From contig CAYQXY010000026.1 in assembly GCA_964421595.1 (NCBI GenBank), positions 15,723 to 79,722 on the forward strand: 64,000 bases of DNA, written 5' to 3'. The DNA comes from PXAP01 sp964421595 (GTDB lineage Bacteria; Bacteroidota; Bacteroidia; Bacteroidales; PUMT01). Each line of letters begins with the position of its first letter. Position 1 is the stretch's first letter. Positions 44,302 to 54,286 of this stretch are shown here, piece after piece. The notes beneath the pieces were generated by a model. The model was not told the DNA's origin, made no database searches, and saw nothing but the letters and a program-made list of their open reading frames with translations. The translations under genes were made by a program, and so were the position numbers.

Positions 44302-47300
44302 ATGAGCATCAAATTTCCTGAATATAAAGAGCTTGATTTATCCAGAATAAACAATGAGATACTGGAGTTGTGGGAGAGGGAAAATACCTTCCACGAAAGT
44401 ATAACATCACGTGATGGCCATCCGCCTTTTGTATTCTATGAAGGCCCTCCTTCTGCCAACGGTATTCCCGGAATTCATCATGTAACAGGCCGTACGATCA
44501 AAGATCTCTTCTGCCGTTATAAGACTCTCAAGGGCTTCAGGGTGGAACGCAAGGCCGGGTGGGATACTCACGGACTGCCGGTTGAGCTTGGCGTGGAAAA
44601 GACACTCGGCATTACAAAGGAAGATATAGGCAAAACCATTTCGATTGCCGATTATAACAAAGCCTGCAAAAAGGAGGTGATGAAGTACACTGACCTCTGG
44701 GAGAATCTGACGAAAAAAATGGGCTACTGGGTTGATATGGACAAACCATATATTACCTATGATAACCGTTATATAGAGACCCTCTGGCATCTGCTGGGCG
44801 AACTGTACAAAAAAAACCTGCTTTACAAGGGGTACTCAATTCAGCCTTATTCGCCGGCAGCAGGTACGGGACTGTCAACGCATGAGCTTAATCAGCCGGG
44901 TTGTTACCGCGATGTTAAGGATACCACGGTGGTGGCACAGTTTAAGTTAGTACGGAGCGAGAAATCGGAATTCCTGTTTGACAATGCTTCCACGGAAGTG
45001 TTTTTCCTGGCATGGACAACAACACCATGGACACTGCCCAGCAATACTGCTCTGGCAGTGGGCGGCGATATAGACTATTCAAGGATACTTACATTCAATC
45101 CCTATACCGGGAAGCCTGTAACTGTTATACTTGCCAGTGAACTTACCGGTTCCTTTTTCAAGGAGGAAAACAGGTCCATTCCCATGGAAGATTATAAAAC
45201 GGGCGACAAGAATATCCCGTGGAGACTTCTGGGTGAGCATAAGGGTGAGCAGTTTCACCTGTTGAGGTATGAGCAGCTGCTTCCTCTGCAGCAGCCGGCC
45301 GAAGGGGATGCTTTCGTGGTGCTGACCGGCGACTTCGTCACTACGGCCGAAGGTACCGGGATTGTGCATATTGCCCCTTCTTTTGGTGCCGATGACTTCC
45401 GGATTGGCAAGGAATACGGCGTAGGGTCACTTACCCTGGTTGACAGGAAAGGGAAATTTGTTGATGAGGCAGGTTGGCTTGCCGGCAAATATGTGAAGAA
45501 CGAATATGATGAAAGCATTCCTGAGGGGACCGAGACCACTGACGTGGAAATTGCCGTACATCTGAAAAATGAGAACAGGGCCTTCCGGATTGAAAAGTAT
45601 GTTCACTCGTACCCGCATTGCTGGCGTACCGATAAACCGGTATTGTATTATCCTCTCGATTCCTGGTTCGTCCGAACCACTGCCTTGAAAGAGAGGCTGA
45701 TTGAACTGAATAACACCATTAACTGGAAACCGGCTTCAACGGGTTCAGGAAGGTTTGGGAAATGGCTGGAGAATTTAGTCGACTGGAACTTGTCTCGTTC
45801 GAGATACTGGGGAACTCCCCTTCCGATATGGGCCACCGAAGATGGTAGTGAACAAATATGCATCAGTTCTGTTTCTCAGCTCAAATCGGAGATTGAAAAG
45901 GCGATGGAAGCAGGCTACATGAATGAGAACCCGCTAAAGGATTACAGGGAGGATGACTTTTCAGACAGTAACTATGGTTTGTTTGACCTGCACAGGCCTT
46001 TTGTGGATGATATCTTCCTTGTTAGTGAAACCGGGAAAAAAATGACCCGTGAAGAGGACCTGATTGACGTTTGGTTTGATTCCGGCGCGATGCCTTATGC
46101 CCAGATGCATTATCCGTTCAACAACAAAGAGTGGTTTGAGAATAATTTTCCGGCCGACTTTATTGCCGAGGGAGTGGACCAGACCAGGGGTTGGTTTTTC
46201 ACTCTTCATGCCATCGCCGGACTGCTTTTTGATTCTGTGGCATTTAAAAATATTATTTCTAACGGACTTGTTCTTGACAAGAACGGGAACAAAATGTCGA
46301 AGAGGCTGGGAAATGCAGCCGACCCCTTTTCCATAATCGAAAAGTTCGGTTCAGATCCGCTGCGCTGGTACCTGATAACAAATGCCCAGCCATGGGATAA
46401 CCTCAAATTTGATGAGTCGGGTGTTGAAGAGGTCAGGAGGAAATTTTTTGGCACGCTATATAATACCTATAACTTCTTTGCATTGTATGCCAATGTAGAT
46501 GGTTTTACCGGTAAAGAAAAAGAAGTGCCGCTTAGTGAAAGGACCGAGATTGACAGGTGGATTATTTCACTTCTGAATTCGCTGGTCAGGACTGTAGGCG
46601 AAGCTTATGAAAATTATGAGCCTACAAAAGCCGGCAGGGCAATTCAGGAATTTGTGACTGAGCATCTCAGTAACTGGTACGTTCGCCTGAACAGGAAACG
46701 TTTCTGGGGCGGTGTTGCTTCCGACGATAAACTGGCGGCCTACCAGACCCTTTATGAATGTCTTGAAAAAGTTGCAATTCTCGCATCGCCTGTTGCTCCG
46801 TTTTTTTGCGATAAGCTCTTTCGCGACTTGAATTCAGTGGCAGGGAAACAGAAGGTTTCTTCAGTGCACCTGGCATCTTTTTGCTCTTACGATGATGAAA
46901 GGATTGACCATGACCTTGAAGAGAGGATGGAGGTCGCCCAGAGGATCTCTTCAATGATCCTCAGCCTGCGACGGAAAGTAAACATCAAGGTGAGGCAGCC
47001 CCTGAGCAGGATTATTATTCCGGCACCAGGAATAACAATGGTAAAACAGATAGAGGGAGTAAAAAATCTGATTCTCTCTGAAACAAACATAAGGGAAATA
47101 GAGTTTATTTCCGATACCTCAGGCATACTTGTGAAAAGGATAAGGCCCGACTTTAAAAAACTGGGGCCAAAGTACGGGAAACTGATGAAAGCAATATCTG
47201 AAGTAATTCTCAGTTTTACACAGGACGATATCAGCAGGCTTGAGTCTACCGGCAGCAGGGAGATAACGGCAGGTAGCACACTGATCAACCTGCAACGTGA

Positions 47301-47664
47301 TGATGTGGAAATAGTTTCGGAAGATATACCCGGATGGCTGGTTGCCAATGAAGGCAATATAACGGTGGCTCTTGATATAACAATAAGCAAAGAGCTAAAG
47401 GAAGAAGGGATTGCCAGGGAATTTATAAACAGGATCCAGAATATCAGGAAGGAAAATGGTTTCGATGTGACCGACAAGATCAGGATCACAATCAGAAAGC
47501 ATGAAGCGCTGAATGATGCTGTCGAAAATCACAGGGAATATATAGGCTCGCAAACCCTTGCCTCCAGTATAGAACTTGTAGGGGAAGTTAACGGGAACAG
47601 CGCTAAAACAGTGGAGATCGATGAAGGTGTGGAGACCTTGATAAACATTCAGAGGCTTGACTAA
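44302..47664 (+). CDS. ileS: Isoleucyl-tRNA synthetase (eukaryote-like type)
   Basis: 1120 aa class I synthetase charging tRNA-Ile. The HIGH-type motif is GIPGIHHVTG (54-63), preceded by YEGPPSAN. The CP1 editing domain contains FLAWTTTPWTLPSNTAL and a GADDFRIGK segment. The KMSKS motif is KMSKR (664-668). The anticodon-binding domain and a C-terminal extension without zinc-finger cysteines follow. Length and the HHV(T/M) form are those of the type-2, eukaryote-like IleRS common in Bacteroidota, associated in the literature with mupirocin tolerance. First gene of the ileS - traR/dksA - lspA group. Confidence 0.96.
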   Translation: MSIKFPEYKELDLSRINNEILELWERENTFHESITSRDGHPPFVFYEGPPSANGIPGIHHVTGRTIKDLFCRYKTLKGFRVERKAGWDTHGLPVELGVEKTLGITKEDIGKTISIADYNKACKKEVMKYTDLWENLTKKMGYWVDMDKPYITYDNRYIETLWHLLGELYKKNLLYKGYSIQPYSPAAGTGLSTHELNQPGCYRDVKDTTVVAQFKLVRSEKSEFLFDNASTEVFFLAWTTTPWTLPSNTALAVGGDIDYSRILTFNPYTGKPVTVILASELTGSFFKEENRSIPMEDYKTGDKNIPWRLLGEHKGEQFHLLRYEQLLPLQQPAEGDAFVVLTGDFVTTAEGTGIVHIAPSFGADDFRIGKEYGVGSLTLVDRKGKFVDEAGWLAGKYVKNEYDESIPEGTETTDVEIAVHLKNENRAFRIEKYVHSYPHCWRTDKPVLYYPLDSWFVRTTALKERLIELNNTINWKPASTGSGRFGKWLENLVDWNLSRSRYWGTPLPIWATEDGSEQICISSVSQLKSEIEKAMEAGYMNENPLKDYREDDFSDSNYGLFDLHRPFVDDIFLVSETGKKMTREEDLIDVWFDSGAMPYAQMHYPFNNKEWFENNFPADFIAEGVDQTRGWFFTLHAIAGLLFDSVAFKNIISNGLVLDKNGNKMSKRLGNAADPFSIIEKFGSDPLRWYLITNAQPWDNLKFDESGVEEVRRKFFGTLYNTYNFFALYANVDGFTGKEKEVPLSERTEIDRWIISLLNSLVRTVGEAYENYEPTKAGRAIQEFVTEHLSNWYVRLNRKRFWGGVASDDKLAAYQTLYECLEKVAILASPVAPFFCDKLFRDLNSVAGKQKVSSVHLASFCSYDDERIDHDLEERMEVAQRISSMILSLRRKVNIKVRQPLSRIIIPAPGITMVKQIEGVKNLILSETNIREIEFISDTSGILVKRIRPDFKKLGPKYGKLMKAISEVILSFTQDDISRLESTGSREITAGSTLINLQRDDVEIVSEDIPGWLVANEGNITVALDITISKELKEEGIAREFINRIQNIRKENGFDVTDKIRITIRKHEALNDAVENHREYIGSQTLASSIELVGEVNGNSAKTVEIDEGVETLINIQRLD

Positions 47665-47719
47665 GTTTTGTTTGGTTTTGTAATGAATAAATTATGTACA
47701 TTTATAAAAAATTAGAGTT

Positions 47720-48103
47720 ATGGCAGAAATAGAGAAGACCAGATTCTCAGATGCGGAACTGGCAGAATTTAAGTCAATTATTCTTGATAAGCTGGAAAAG
47801 GCAAAACAAGATTATGATATTCTTAAAAGCACTATCACACAGGGCGACAGTAACGATATTCAGGATACGTCACCTACTTTCAAGGTTCTTGAAGAGGGTG
47901 CATCAACCCTTTCAAAAGAAGAAGCAGGAAACCTGGCCCAGAGGCAACAGAAATTTATCCAGCATCTCCAGGCTGCCCTGGTTCGTATTGAGCACAAGAC
48001 GTATGGTATTTGCCGGGAAACCGGCAAGCTGATTTCCAAAGATCGCCTTAGAGCCGTGCCTCATGCTACCCTTAGCATGGAAGCAAAACAGAAGCAGCGC
48101 TGA
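47720..48103 (+). CDS. TraR/DksA-family protein with degenerate zinc finger
   Basis: 127 aa. The N-terminal coiled coil (FSDAELAEFKSIILDKLEKA) and the C-terminal YGICRETGKLISKDRLRAVP and HATLSMEAKQK are those of the TraR/DksA family that binds the RNA polymerase secondary channel. Only one of the four finger cysteines remains, which is usual for this Bacteroidota subgroup. It lies 55 bp after ileS, and lspA follows. T-rich sequence between ileS and this gene may hold an extra promoter. Confidence 0.85.
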   Translation: MAEIEKTRFSDAELAEFKSIILDKLEKAKQDYDILKSTITQGDSNDIQDTSPTFKVLEEGASTLSKEEAGNLAQRQQKFIQHLQAALVRIEHKTYGICRETGKLISKDRLRAVPHATLSMEAKQKQR

Positions 48104-48132
48104 CAATTAAAAAAAAATAATTGCTGATGATT

Positions 48133-48152
48133 GGGAGAGAGAACATTCTCCC
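48133..48152 (+). terminator. Weak hairpin after the TraR/DksA-like gene
   Basis: GGGAGA (48133) pairs with TCTCCC (48147) around an 8-nt loop, 30 bp after the stop. Only a broken T-rich tail follows, so it is at most a partial terminator. Confidence 0.4.
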
Positions 48153-48327
48153 GGTCATTTTGCTTTTAAGACGGTCATGTTGAGTAATGGTTTTCCCTCA
48201 GAAAGCGGACATTTAACGAGAAAATAATACTCGTAACCTCAGACATGCAGACCCTGCCGGTATTGCTTCATTTCAGGTTTTCGGCTATGAAAGATCAAAA
48301 TATTGCAGGTTATTTTAAATTGTATAT

Positions 48328-48335
48328 TATTTTTG
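48328..48335 (+). promoter_or_regulatory. Candidate -7 promoter element of lspA
   Basis: TATTTTTG fits TAnnTTTG, with a TTG 22 bp upstream as the -33 element. It lies 31 bp before the lspA start codon and after the weak hairpin at 48133. Confidence 0.5.
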
Positions 48336-48366
48336 ACCGGAATTGCACAATTGTAAATTATAAGAA

Positions 48367-48981
48367 ATGTCATCAAGAAAAACAAATATTACCTGGATCT
48401 CGCTTGCCTTAATTGTTCTGGTGCTGGCTGCAGACCAGGTTCTGAAGATCTGGGTTAAGACCACTATGGTCCTGGGCCAGGAGATCCCGCTTATAGGCAA
48501 CAGGATCATACTGCATTTCACTGAGAATAATGGAATGGCATTCGGGTATGAACTTGGTGGTGAGTATGGCAAGATAATCCTCAGCCTGTTCAGGATTATT
48601 GCTATTTTCGGTATTATATGGTATCTGAACCATCTGATAAAACTAAGGGCGCCGCGTGGACTGGTTCTTAGTATCTCGCTTATACTGGCGGGTGCTATCG
48701 GCAATGTGCTGGACAGTGCCTTTTATGGTATAATCTTCAACGAAAGTTATTTTACTCCTGCCACATTCCTTCCGCCGGAAGGTGGTTATGCAACTTTCCT
48801 GCATGGCAGGGTTGTTGACATGCTCTATTTTCCTGTTCTCCAGGGTCATTATCCTGACTGGATGCCATTCAGGGGCGGTCAGAATTTTATATTCTTCAGG
48901 CCGGTATTCAATCTTGCCGATACTGCAATAACAACCGGTGTTGCCATCACACTTGTCTTCTACAGAAAGTTCTTCAACTAG
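48367..48981 (+). CDS. lspA: Lipoprotein signal peptidase II
   Basis: 204 aa inner-membrane aspartyl protease that removes signal peptides of prolipoproteins. Four membrane helices carry the family motifs: DQVLKIWV (helix 1), FTENNGMAFG, then GNVLDSAF, and the catalytic Asps in GRVVDMLYFPV and FNLADTAIT. A periplasmic insertion between the last motifs is longer than in Proteobacteria, as usual for Bacteroidota. Last gene of the ileS group. Confidence 0.95.
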   Translation: MSSRKTNITWISLALIVLVLAADQVLKIWVKTTMVLGQEIPLIGNRIILHFTENNGMAFGYELGGEYGKIILSLFRIIAIFGIIWYLNHLIKLRAPRGLVLSISLILAGAIGNVLDSAFYGIIFNESYFTPATFLPPEGGYATFLHGRVVDMLYFPVLQGHYPDWMPFRGGQNFIFFRPVFNLADTAITTGVAITLVFYRKFFN

Positions 48982-49030
48982 GTTAGGAACCGCTGTAAAT
49001 AATAACAGGTTCTGAAGTTTTAACAGAGAG

Positions 49031-49059
49031 AAGCCCGGGCTTTAAAGCATGGGCTTTTT
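49031..49059 (+). terminator. Intrinsic terminator after lspA
   Basis: An outer GCCC/GGGC stem and an inner GCTTT/AAAGC stem, with small bulges, are followed by TTTTT about 50 bp past the lspA stop. The rest of 48982-49380 is AT-rich and shows no gene. Confidence 0.7.
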
Positions 49060-49380
49060 CAGTAAATATCTCTTCTGTGTCCAGGTTTTTGTCTGTTATA
49101 TATTGTGTTTTCATCGTATATTAGCTTTTCTGGCTTTTAATTTGACAATAAGATACAATTTACACTGAAATTTTTGTCTTTTGGTAAAGTTACGTAAATA
49201 CAGGATATTCAGTCATACTTTTTATTCCTGGTGCAACCATTGTGAACACTACAAGGTACGGAATATCAGTATTTTTAAAGGTAATAACTTTAAAACATTA
49301 TCATCACTAAAAGAGGTTGTTTTTAAAATGTAATAAAAAGCTAAAAAACTATTTTATTACTTTCATTATCAAAATAACAC

Positions 49381-49953
49381 CTATTTAAAAATTGACTTCT
49401 TCTCTCCCATTTCTTTCCTGTAAACTATCATTTTAGCGGGGATATCATAAATCTCCATAACTGCACCCTCCTCATTGTATCCCTCCTGAATTAAAAACTT
49501 GTTAAGAGCCGGGTAGACTTTCATCATTCCAAATAATACCGACAACTTTCCCTTATAGGAAAACTCTGCAACAATACAGGTGGTTTTGGGGTAGGTTTTA
49601 ATTTTGAACTTTCCGTCAAGTTGACCAACTTTAAGGATATCAGACTCTTCAAGAATACATCCAACCTCTGATCGCAGCTTACTTGTTTCGACCTTCCGGG
49701 GATTATCATAGTAAATTCCAAAACCTTTAAAGGTTTCAACCTTGTAATCATTTAGCAGGGAATAGTAAACCTTATCCATGACCTTCCCACTTTGTCGGTA
49801 ATCTCCGTTCATAACCTCGTAAACAAGGGTTTCTCCCCCCTCTTCAACGATGCGAAATTCGATCCGTTTAAAGGCACCCCAGTAGGCAGCAAAGCCAATA
49901 ATCAGCGCGAGTAGTATAACTACAACGACAACAATAATAGTTATGATTTTCAT
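49381..49953 (-). CDS. Membrane-anchored GyrI-like domain protein
   Basis: 190 aa. One N-terminal membrane helix (about 3-27, Val/Ile-rich) is followed by a GyrI/effector-binding-like fold: GGETLVYEVMNGDYRQSGKV, then FGIYYDNPRKV, SEVGCILEESD, TYPKTTCIVAEFSYKGKLS and VMEIYDIPAKMIVYRKEM. Such folds bind small ligands. It follows the alpha/beta hydrolase by 25 bp and is probably its operon partner. Confidence 0.72.
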   Translation of the reverse strand: MKIITIIVVVVVILLALIIGFAAYWGAFKRIEFRIVEEGGETLVYEVMNGDYRQSGKVMDKVYYSLLNDYKVETFKGFGIYYDNPRKVETSKLRSEVGCILEESDILKVGQLDGKFKIKTYPKTTCIVAEFSYKGKLSVLFGMMKVYPALNKFLIQEGYNEEGAVMEIYDIPAKMIVYRKEMGEKKSIFK

Positions 49954-49978
49954 TTCTTTTTAATTAATAGTTATTCAT

Positions 49979-50935
49979 TTAGTTTGAAATCAATCGTGGA
50001 ATCTTATTGATCGTTTCAACAACGAATTCAACAACGCTATCTTCCAGTTGCCTGATACCAGGGTATTCGACAGGAAAGTGTCCCGCGTTCTGGAGAATCA
50101 CCAACTCTTTGGGAGATTTAATCTGATTAAAAAATATGGAGCTCAGCTCTAATGGTGTCCAGTTGTCTTTTTCCGGATGGGCCAGTAAGACCGGACAAAT
50201 ATCAAAGTCATAAGGTTCCACGACTGGATTAGCAGTAAGTAATGACAAAACAAATGCAATGGGTACACTTGCCCCGGAAGAGGTTTTATCCTTAAGTAAA
50301 ATCTTTTGGATTTCCGTGTTGTTAACAATTGCCTTAATATTTGCCAAAGCCTTCATAGGCAGCCTTATGTGAGGGTTAACCCTTGCCAGGGCACTAAGTA
50401 AAGGTTTCCCTAATCGACTAATAATTAAATTACCAGAAGATTTGTCTCTGACATATTGAATTCTCTGGTCCAGAATATTAGTGGCAATAACTCCAGAAAC
50501 TTTTTTATTGAGAGCTGCAGCCTGATATGCAAGCATTCCCCCGGCACTCAGTCCAAAAAGGAATATGGGCCTGTTGTCAGCCTCTTGTTCATTGTTAATA
50601 ATAAAATCGACAAGTCTTACCCAGGCAGGGAAAGTTATTGCAGTTACAGGAACTTCTGAGTACCCATATCCTGGTAAATCAGGTGCTATTATTTCGTATC
50701 CCCGTTTAAAAAGAGGTACTCCAATAAATGAAAGTAACCTGCCATTCCCCCCAACTCCGTGAAGTAAAATTATTTTAGCCTCAGCACTGGGGTTTCTATA
50801 AGAGTCAATATGAATTTTACACTCTTCCAAGTCTAAAAATGATTCTTTTGGTTTTATTTCACTGGTAATTCTATTGTTTTCCGGTAATCTCCTTACAATT
50901 TCCTTCCAGTTGGTTTGTGTTGTATAATTCTTCAT
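49979..50935 (-). CDS. Alpha/beta hydrolase
   Basis: 318 aa cytoplasmic alpha/beta-hydrolase fold. The oxyanion-hole region is LLHGVGGNGR. The nucleophile elbow is GLSAGG with Ser130, the acid is in VLLAHPEKDNWTP, and the His is in LQNAGHFPVEYPG. The triad is complete, so it is an active esterase or lipase-like enzyme of unknown substrate. First gene of a two-gene minus-strand operon. Confidence 0.87.
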   Translation of the reverse strand: MKNYTTQTNWKEIVRRLPENNRITSEIKPKESFLDLEECKIHIDSYRNPSAEAKIILLHGVGGNGRLLSFIGVPLFKRGYEIIAPDLPGYGYSEVPVTAITFPAWVRLVDFIINNEQEADNRPIFLFGLSAGGMLAYQAAALNKKVSGVIATNILDQRIQYVRDKSSGNLIISRLGKPLLSALARVNPHIRLPMKALANIKAIVNNTEIQKILLKDKTSSGASVPIAFVLSLLTANPVVEPYDFDICPVLLAHPEKDNWTPLELSSIFFNQIKSPKELVILQNAGHFPVEYPGIRQLEDSVVEFVVETINKIPRLISN

Positions 50936-51115
50936 TGATTATTGTTGCAAAATTTTTATTGCTGTCCTGATTTACCTTCTGAACTGGTGTTTTTGAAGTT
51001 CATTAATGATAAATTCACCCCGTAATTACTATATAATGATTTTGTGATACCGTAAGGTGGTAATTATGCTTTGCCAGTGCTTCCATTATTCCGGCCATAA
51101 CAGCTTATCATCAAG

Positions 51116-53482
51116 TTATTCATATCGTAGTGCCTTGACAGGATTTTCGCTGGCAACCTTTAAAGTTTGACCAATTACCGTTATCAACGCCAACAGAATT
51201 CCTGTAAAGGCAGAAAGTACAAAAACCCAGGAATCCTGATCTACTCTGTATGCAAAGTTTTGCAAAAACTTATCCATCGCATACCATGCAATTGGCAAAG
51301 CAATTAAGCATGATAGAATTACCCAGCGAATTATGCTCCATGCAATTCCGGCAGATATGGTTCCCATGCCTGCACCTAATGCTTTCCTGATACCTACTTC
51401 CTTTGTTTTTAGGGATGTAATAAATAAGGCCAGGGCAAAAAGTCCCATAACGGCTATTATTACTGAAAGAAGAGATGAAAGAGCGAAAAGCGTGTTCAAC
51501 TTTTCTTCTTTCCGGTATTGACCATCAAAAAACTCATTTATAAACCTGCCGCTAATCTCCCATGAGGGATCGTAATTTTGAATAGTTGTGTTTATTTCAT
51601 TAACAACATCTCCATATTCATGATTTGAGATATTTACAAGAATAAAATTTGGATAAGTGCTTTCCCTGCTCAGGGCAAGAGGCTCAATTGCGCTGTGCAG
51701 GCTTCGTGTATGATAATCGGGAGTAACACCAATAACTTTTCCCCTGAGGTTATGAACTGTAATTACAGCCCCTACCGGGTTAGTTAATCCTAGCTTGATA
51801 ATAGCAGTTTGATTCAGGATAAATGCTGCACTATCACTTGACAGTTCCGGATTGAAGTCCCTCCCCGCAATCAGAGGGACCCCGAGGGTTTGTAAATAGC
51901 CGTCCTGAACCTTATTCTCCTGAATGAGCATTGCCTGCCCCTGGTCCCAGCCTTCTACAATAACATTTTGTATTGTTGACTGTTGGCCTGGAATACTCTC
52001 AGAACCCGAAACAAATATTACACCATGAATTTTTTCCAGTTCAAACTTAATGCTCTGATAGCCGTCAACAATTTTTCCGGTTAAATTACTTACTACATAG
52101 TTTTTATTGTCGAAACCTAAATCTTTAGACCTTAAATAATTAACTTGCCTGTGCAGGGTAATAACGCCGTATAACAGGAAAACAGTAATAACAAATTGAG
52201 CCACAACTAGAGATAACTGTAAATGGCTTAGCCCTCGTTTTTTACTGATATTGCCTTTTAATGCACGCTGGAATGAAAATGATGACATGAAAAGAGACGG
52301 ATAAATTCCTGCCAGCAAACCCGTTATAATTCCCAGCCCAATAACAAGGAGAATATTTAACGGATTAATTACTGACGCGGGTATTTGCCTCTCAACCAAA
52401 TTGCTGAAATGAGGTAGTAAAACCTCTGCTATCACGATGGCAAAAAGGACAGAAATCAAACTAATCAAAATGGATTCACCTAAAAACTGGGTAATAATGT
52501 GCTTTCTGAATGCTCCACAAACTTTGCGAAGACCAATTTCACGGCTACGTGTATCAGATTTGGCAACAATAAGGTTAATAAAATTGATAACAGCAATAAC
52601 AAACAATAGCAATGCAATGAACCCAAACAGATAAATCCGGGCCATATCGCCAGTTCCTTCAAAATCGAACTGGAAACCCTGTGATTTAAGGTGGATGTCA
52701 GGAAGTTTCTGGATGGAGAGCGACACTGTTACTCCATACTGTTTCATTCTCTCATTCGTTATCTGTTCTGCTGACTCAACTATGTCCATCTCAACTGACT
52801 TATCACTAATCGGGCTATGGGTAGTAAAATAGCAGTGAAATGAGATCCCTCTATGATTCAGATAGTGATTAACGTCCTTTATATCCAGAAATGATGTAAT
52901 TAAATCGAATTTAATGTGTGAATTTTCCGGAATATCATCAATTAAAGCAGTTACCTCGAAATGTTCATTATCGAGAGTAACAATTTTTCCTATTGGATTA
53001 TCATTACCAAATGTTTTTCTGGCAGCTGACCGGGTAATAACAACTTCGTTTGGCCTGCTCAATGTGCTGTATGGATCACCTTCGATAGTTTTGAAAGAGA
53101 AAATCTGGAAAAAGCTGTTATCGGCACGAAATATTCTAATCTCTTTAAAGGTGTTCTCGTTGTACCTCAGGAAAGATGGTATTTGTTCAAGTTTCGTGAT
53201 TCTGTCTATATGAACCACCTTATGGGAAATCTCTTCAGGAACAGCTGCAGTTGTCAGTGGAGCCTGGAGAATTTCCCCATCGGGGATGTCAATAGATGAT
53301 ACAAAACGATAAATTCTATTTTTATTTGCGTGGAAACTATCATAACTGAACTCAAAACTTATAAAAAGAAAAAGCAGCAGCGAAACAGCCAGACTAACAG
53401 AAAGCCCGAAAATATTAATAAAGGAAATCACCTTTTGCCTTAAGAGGTAACGAACCGCAATTTTAAGATAGCTTATAAGCAT
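51116..53482 (-). CDS. MacB/FtsX-type ABC transporter permease
   Basis: 788 aa. It has the double architecture of Bacteroidota permeases of this class: an N-terminal helix (about 19-42), a MacB-like periplasmic core, an FtsX three-helix block (about 280-420), a second periplasmic core, and a final FtsX block with EVGIRKALGAG. The end GQTLKVASENPVKALRYE is the family signature. Members export peptides, lipids or drugs together with a separate ATPase, which is not in the window. A sigma-54-type promoter and paired dyads lie upstream (53605-53725). Confidence 0.9.
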   Translation of the reverse strand: MLISYLKIAVRYLLRQKVISFINIFGLSVSLAVSLLLFLFISFEFSYDSFHANKNRIYRFVSSIDIPDGEILQAPLTTAAVPEEISHKVVHIDRITKLEQIPSFLRYNENTFKEIRIFRADNSFFQIFSFKTIEGDPYSTLSRPNEVVITRSAARKTFGNDNPIGKIVTLDNEHFEVTALIDDIPENSHIKFDLITSFLDIKDVNHYLNHRGISFHCYFTTHSPISDKSVEMDIVESAEQITNERMKQYGVTVSLSIQKLPDIHLKSQGFQFDFEGTGDMARIYLFGFIALLLFVIAVINFINLIVAKSDTRSREIGLRKVCGAFRKHIITQFLGESILISLISVLFAIVIAEVLLPHFSNLVERQIPASVINPLNILLVIGLGIITGLLAGIYPSLFMSSFSFQRALKGNISKKRGLSHLQLSLVVAQFVITVFLLYGVITLHRQVNYLRSKDLGFDNKNYVVSNLTGKIVDGYQSIKFELEKIHGVIFVSGSESIPGQQSTIQNVIVEGWDQGQAMLIQENKVQDGYLQTLGVPLIAGRDFNPELSSDSAAFILNQTAIIKLGLTNPVGAVITVHNLRGKVIGVTPDYHTRSLHSAIEPLALSRESTYPNFILVNISNHEYGDVVNEINTTIQNYDPSWEISGRFINEFFDGQYRKEEKLNTLFALSSLLSVIIAVMGLFALALFITSLKTKEVGIRKALGAGMGTISAGIAWSIIRWVILSCLIALPIAWYAMDKFLQNFAYRVDQDSWVFVLSAFTGILLALITVIGQTLKVASENPVKALRYE

Positions 53483-53604
53483 TCTGTAACAAACTTTAGG
53501 ATAGTATAAATTTTCTATTGCATTATGTAAAACTTTACCTGTTTGTAATAACTTTCCAGTTTACCATGACTACCAATAGATGGCTTTTCTGGTTGCTTTT
53601 AATT

Positions 53605-53621
53605 TGCAACTTTTACGCCAA
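53605..53621 (-). promoter_or_regulatory. Candidate sigma-54 promoter of the 788-aa permease
   Basis: On the minus strand TTGGCGTAAAAGTTGCA has GG and GC exactly 10 nt apart and an intact TTGCA, matching TTGGCAC-N5-TTGCA apart from two transitions. The start would be near 53594, about 112 nt before the start codon. Confidence 0.65.
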
Positions 53622-53688
53622 ATATCATAACAAACTGAAAGAATGAGATATATTGAAATTCATTCATAATAACCGTTATTTCCAATAG

Positions 53689-53725
53689 TGTTCAAAGATG
53701 AACATTGCCTGTTCGAATTCGAACA
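53689..53725 (-). promoter_or_regulatory. Two tandem dyads TGTTC-N6-GAACA, putative enhancer sites
   Basis: Dyad one is 53689-53704 and dyad two is 53710-53725 (TGTTCGAATTCGAACA, a perfect 16-bp palindrome). They are 21 bp apart, two helical turns, and centred about 103 and 124 bp upstream of the predicted sigma-54 start. This is the usual layout for an NtrC-type enhancer-binding protein. The remaining sequence of 53483-53851 shows no gene. Confidence 0.65.
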
Positions 53726-53851
53726 CTTTAGATATTGTCCTACAAATATTAAGAACCCCTACAATTAATATTATTTACTGATAGTCTGACATATAAGTCT
53801 GATGGCATAATTTTTATTGCTTGAAAGCCATGTTAAACTAAATTCAATGAC

Positions 53852-54286
53852 ATGAAACTTCTATCTGCTCTATTTGCAGTTCTGATGGGTTTATCGACAC
53901 TCACAGTCAAAGGCCAGGACTCTGAACGAATTAAAGATGTGGTTAATAAAGCTTATGTGGAGGCAATCCATAATAACGGCGATTTAAATGATGCCCGAAA
54001 CGGATTTCATCCCGAATTCCAGATGTTTGTATTGCGAAACGGAACTCTTTCAAAAGTTTCAATTAACGATTGGATCCAGCGTATTGAGAATGGCCGTAAC
54101 AGAAATCAAAATTCTCCTTCCGAAAAGGCCAGCGCGAAGTATATATCAGTTGATGTTACACAAAATGTGGCCTCGGTCAAGCTCGAATTAAATCGTGGAG
54201 GCAGGTTACTTTTCACCGACTACCTTTATCTTTACAAGATCGGTAATGACTGGAAGATTGTAAGTAAGGTATATCATGCTTACTAA
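53852..54286 (+). CDS. NTF2-like (lumazine-binding-like) secreted protein
   Basis: 144 aa. A signal peptide (MKLLSALFAVLMGLSTLTVKG) is followed by a single NTF2-like cone: helices IKDVVNKAYVEAIHNNGDLN, then FHPEFQMFVLRNG, NDWIQRIENGR and a strand pair ending in DWKIVSKVYHAY. It fits the Lumazine_bd_2/DUF4440 group, often periplasmic. No catalytic site is evident. It stands between the two permease genes. Confidence 0.78.
   Translation: MKLLSALFAVLMGLSTLTVKGQDSERIKDVVNKAYVEAIHNNGDLNDARNGFHPEFQMFVLRNGTLSKVSINDWIQRIENGRNRNQNSPSEKASAKYISVDVTQNVASVKLELNRGGRLLFTDYLYLYKIGNDWKIVSKVYHAY

Noticed and set aside
53580..53597. Plus-strand sigma-54-like TGGC...TTGC
   Set aside because: GG and GC are 11 nt apart instead of 10.
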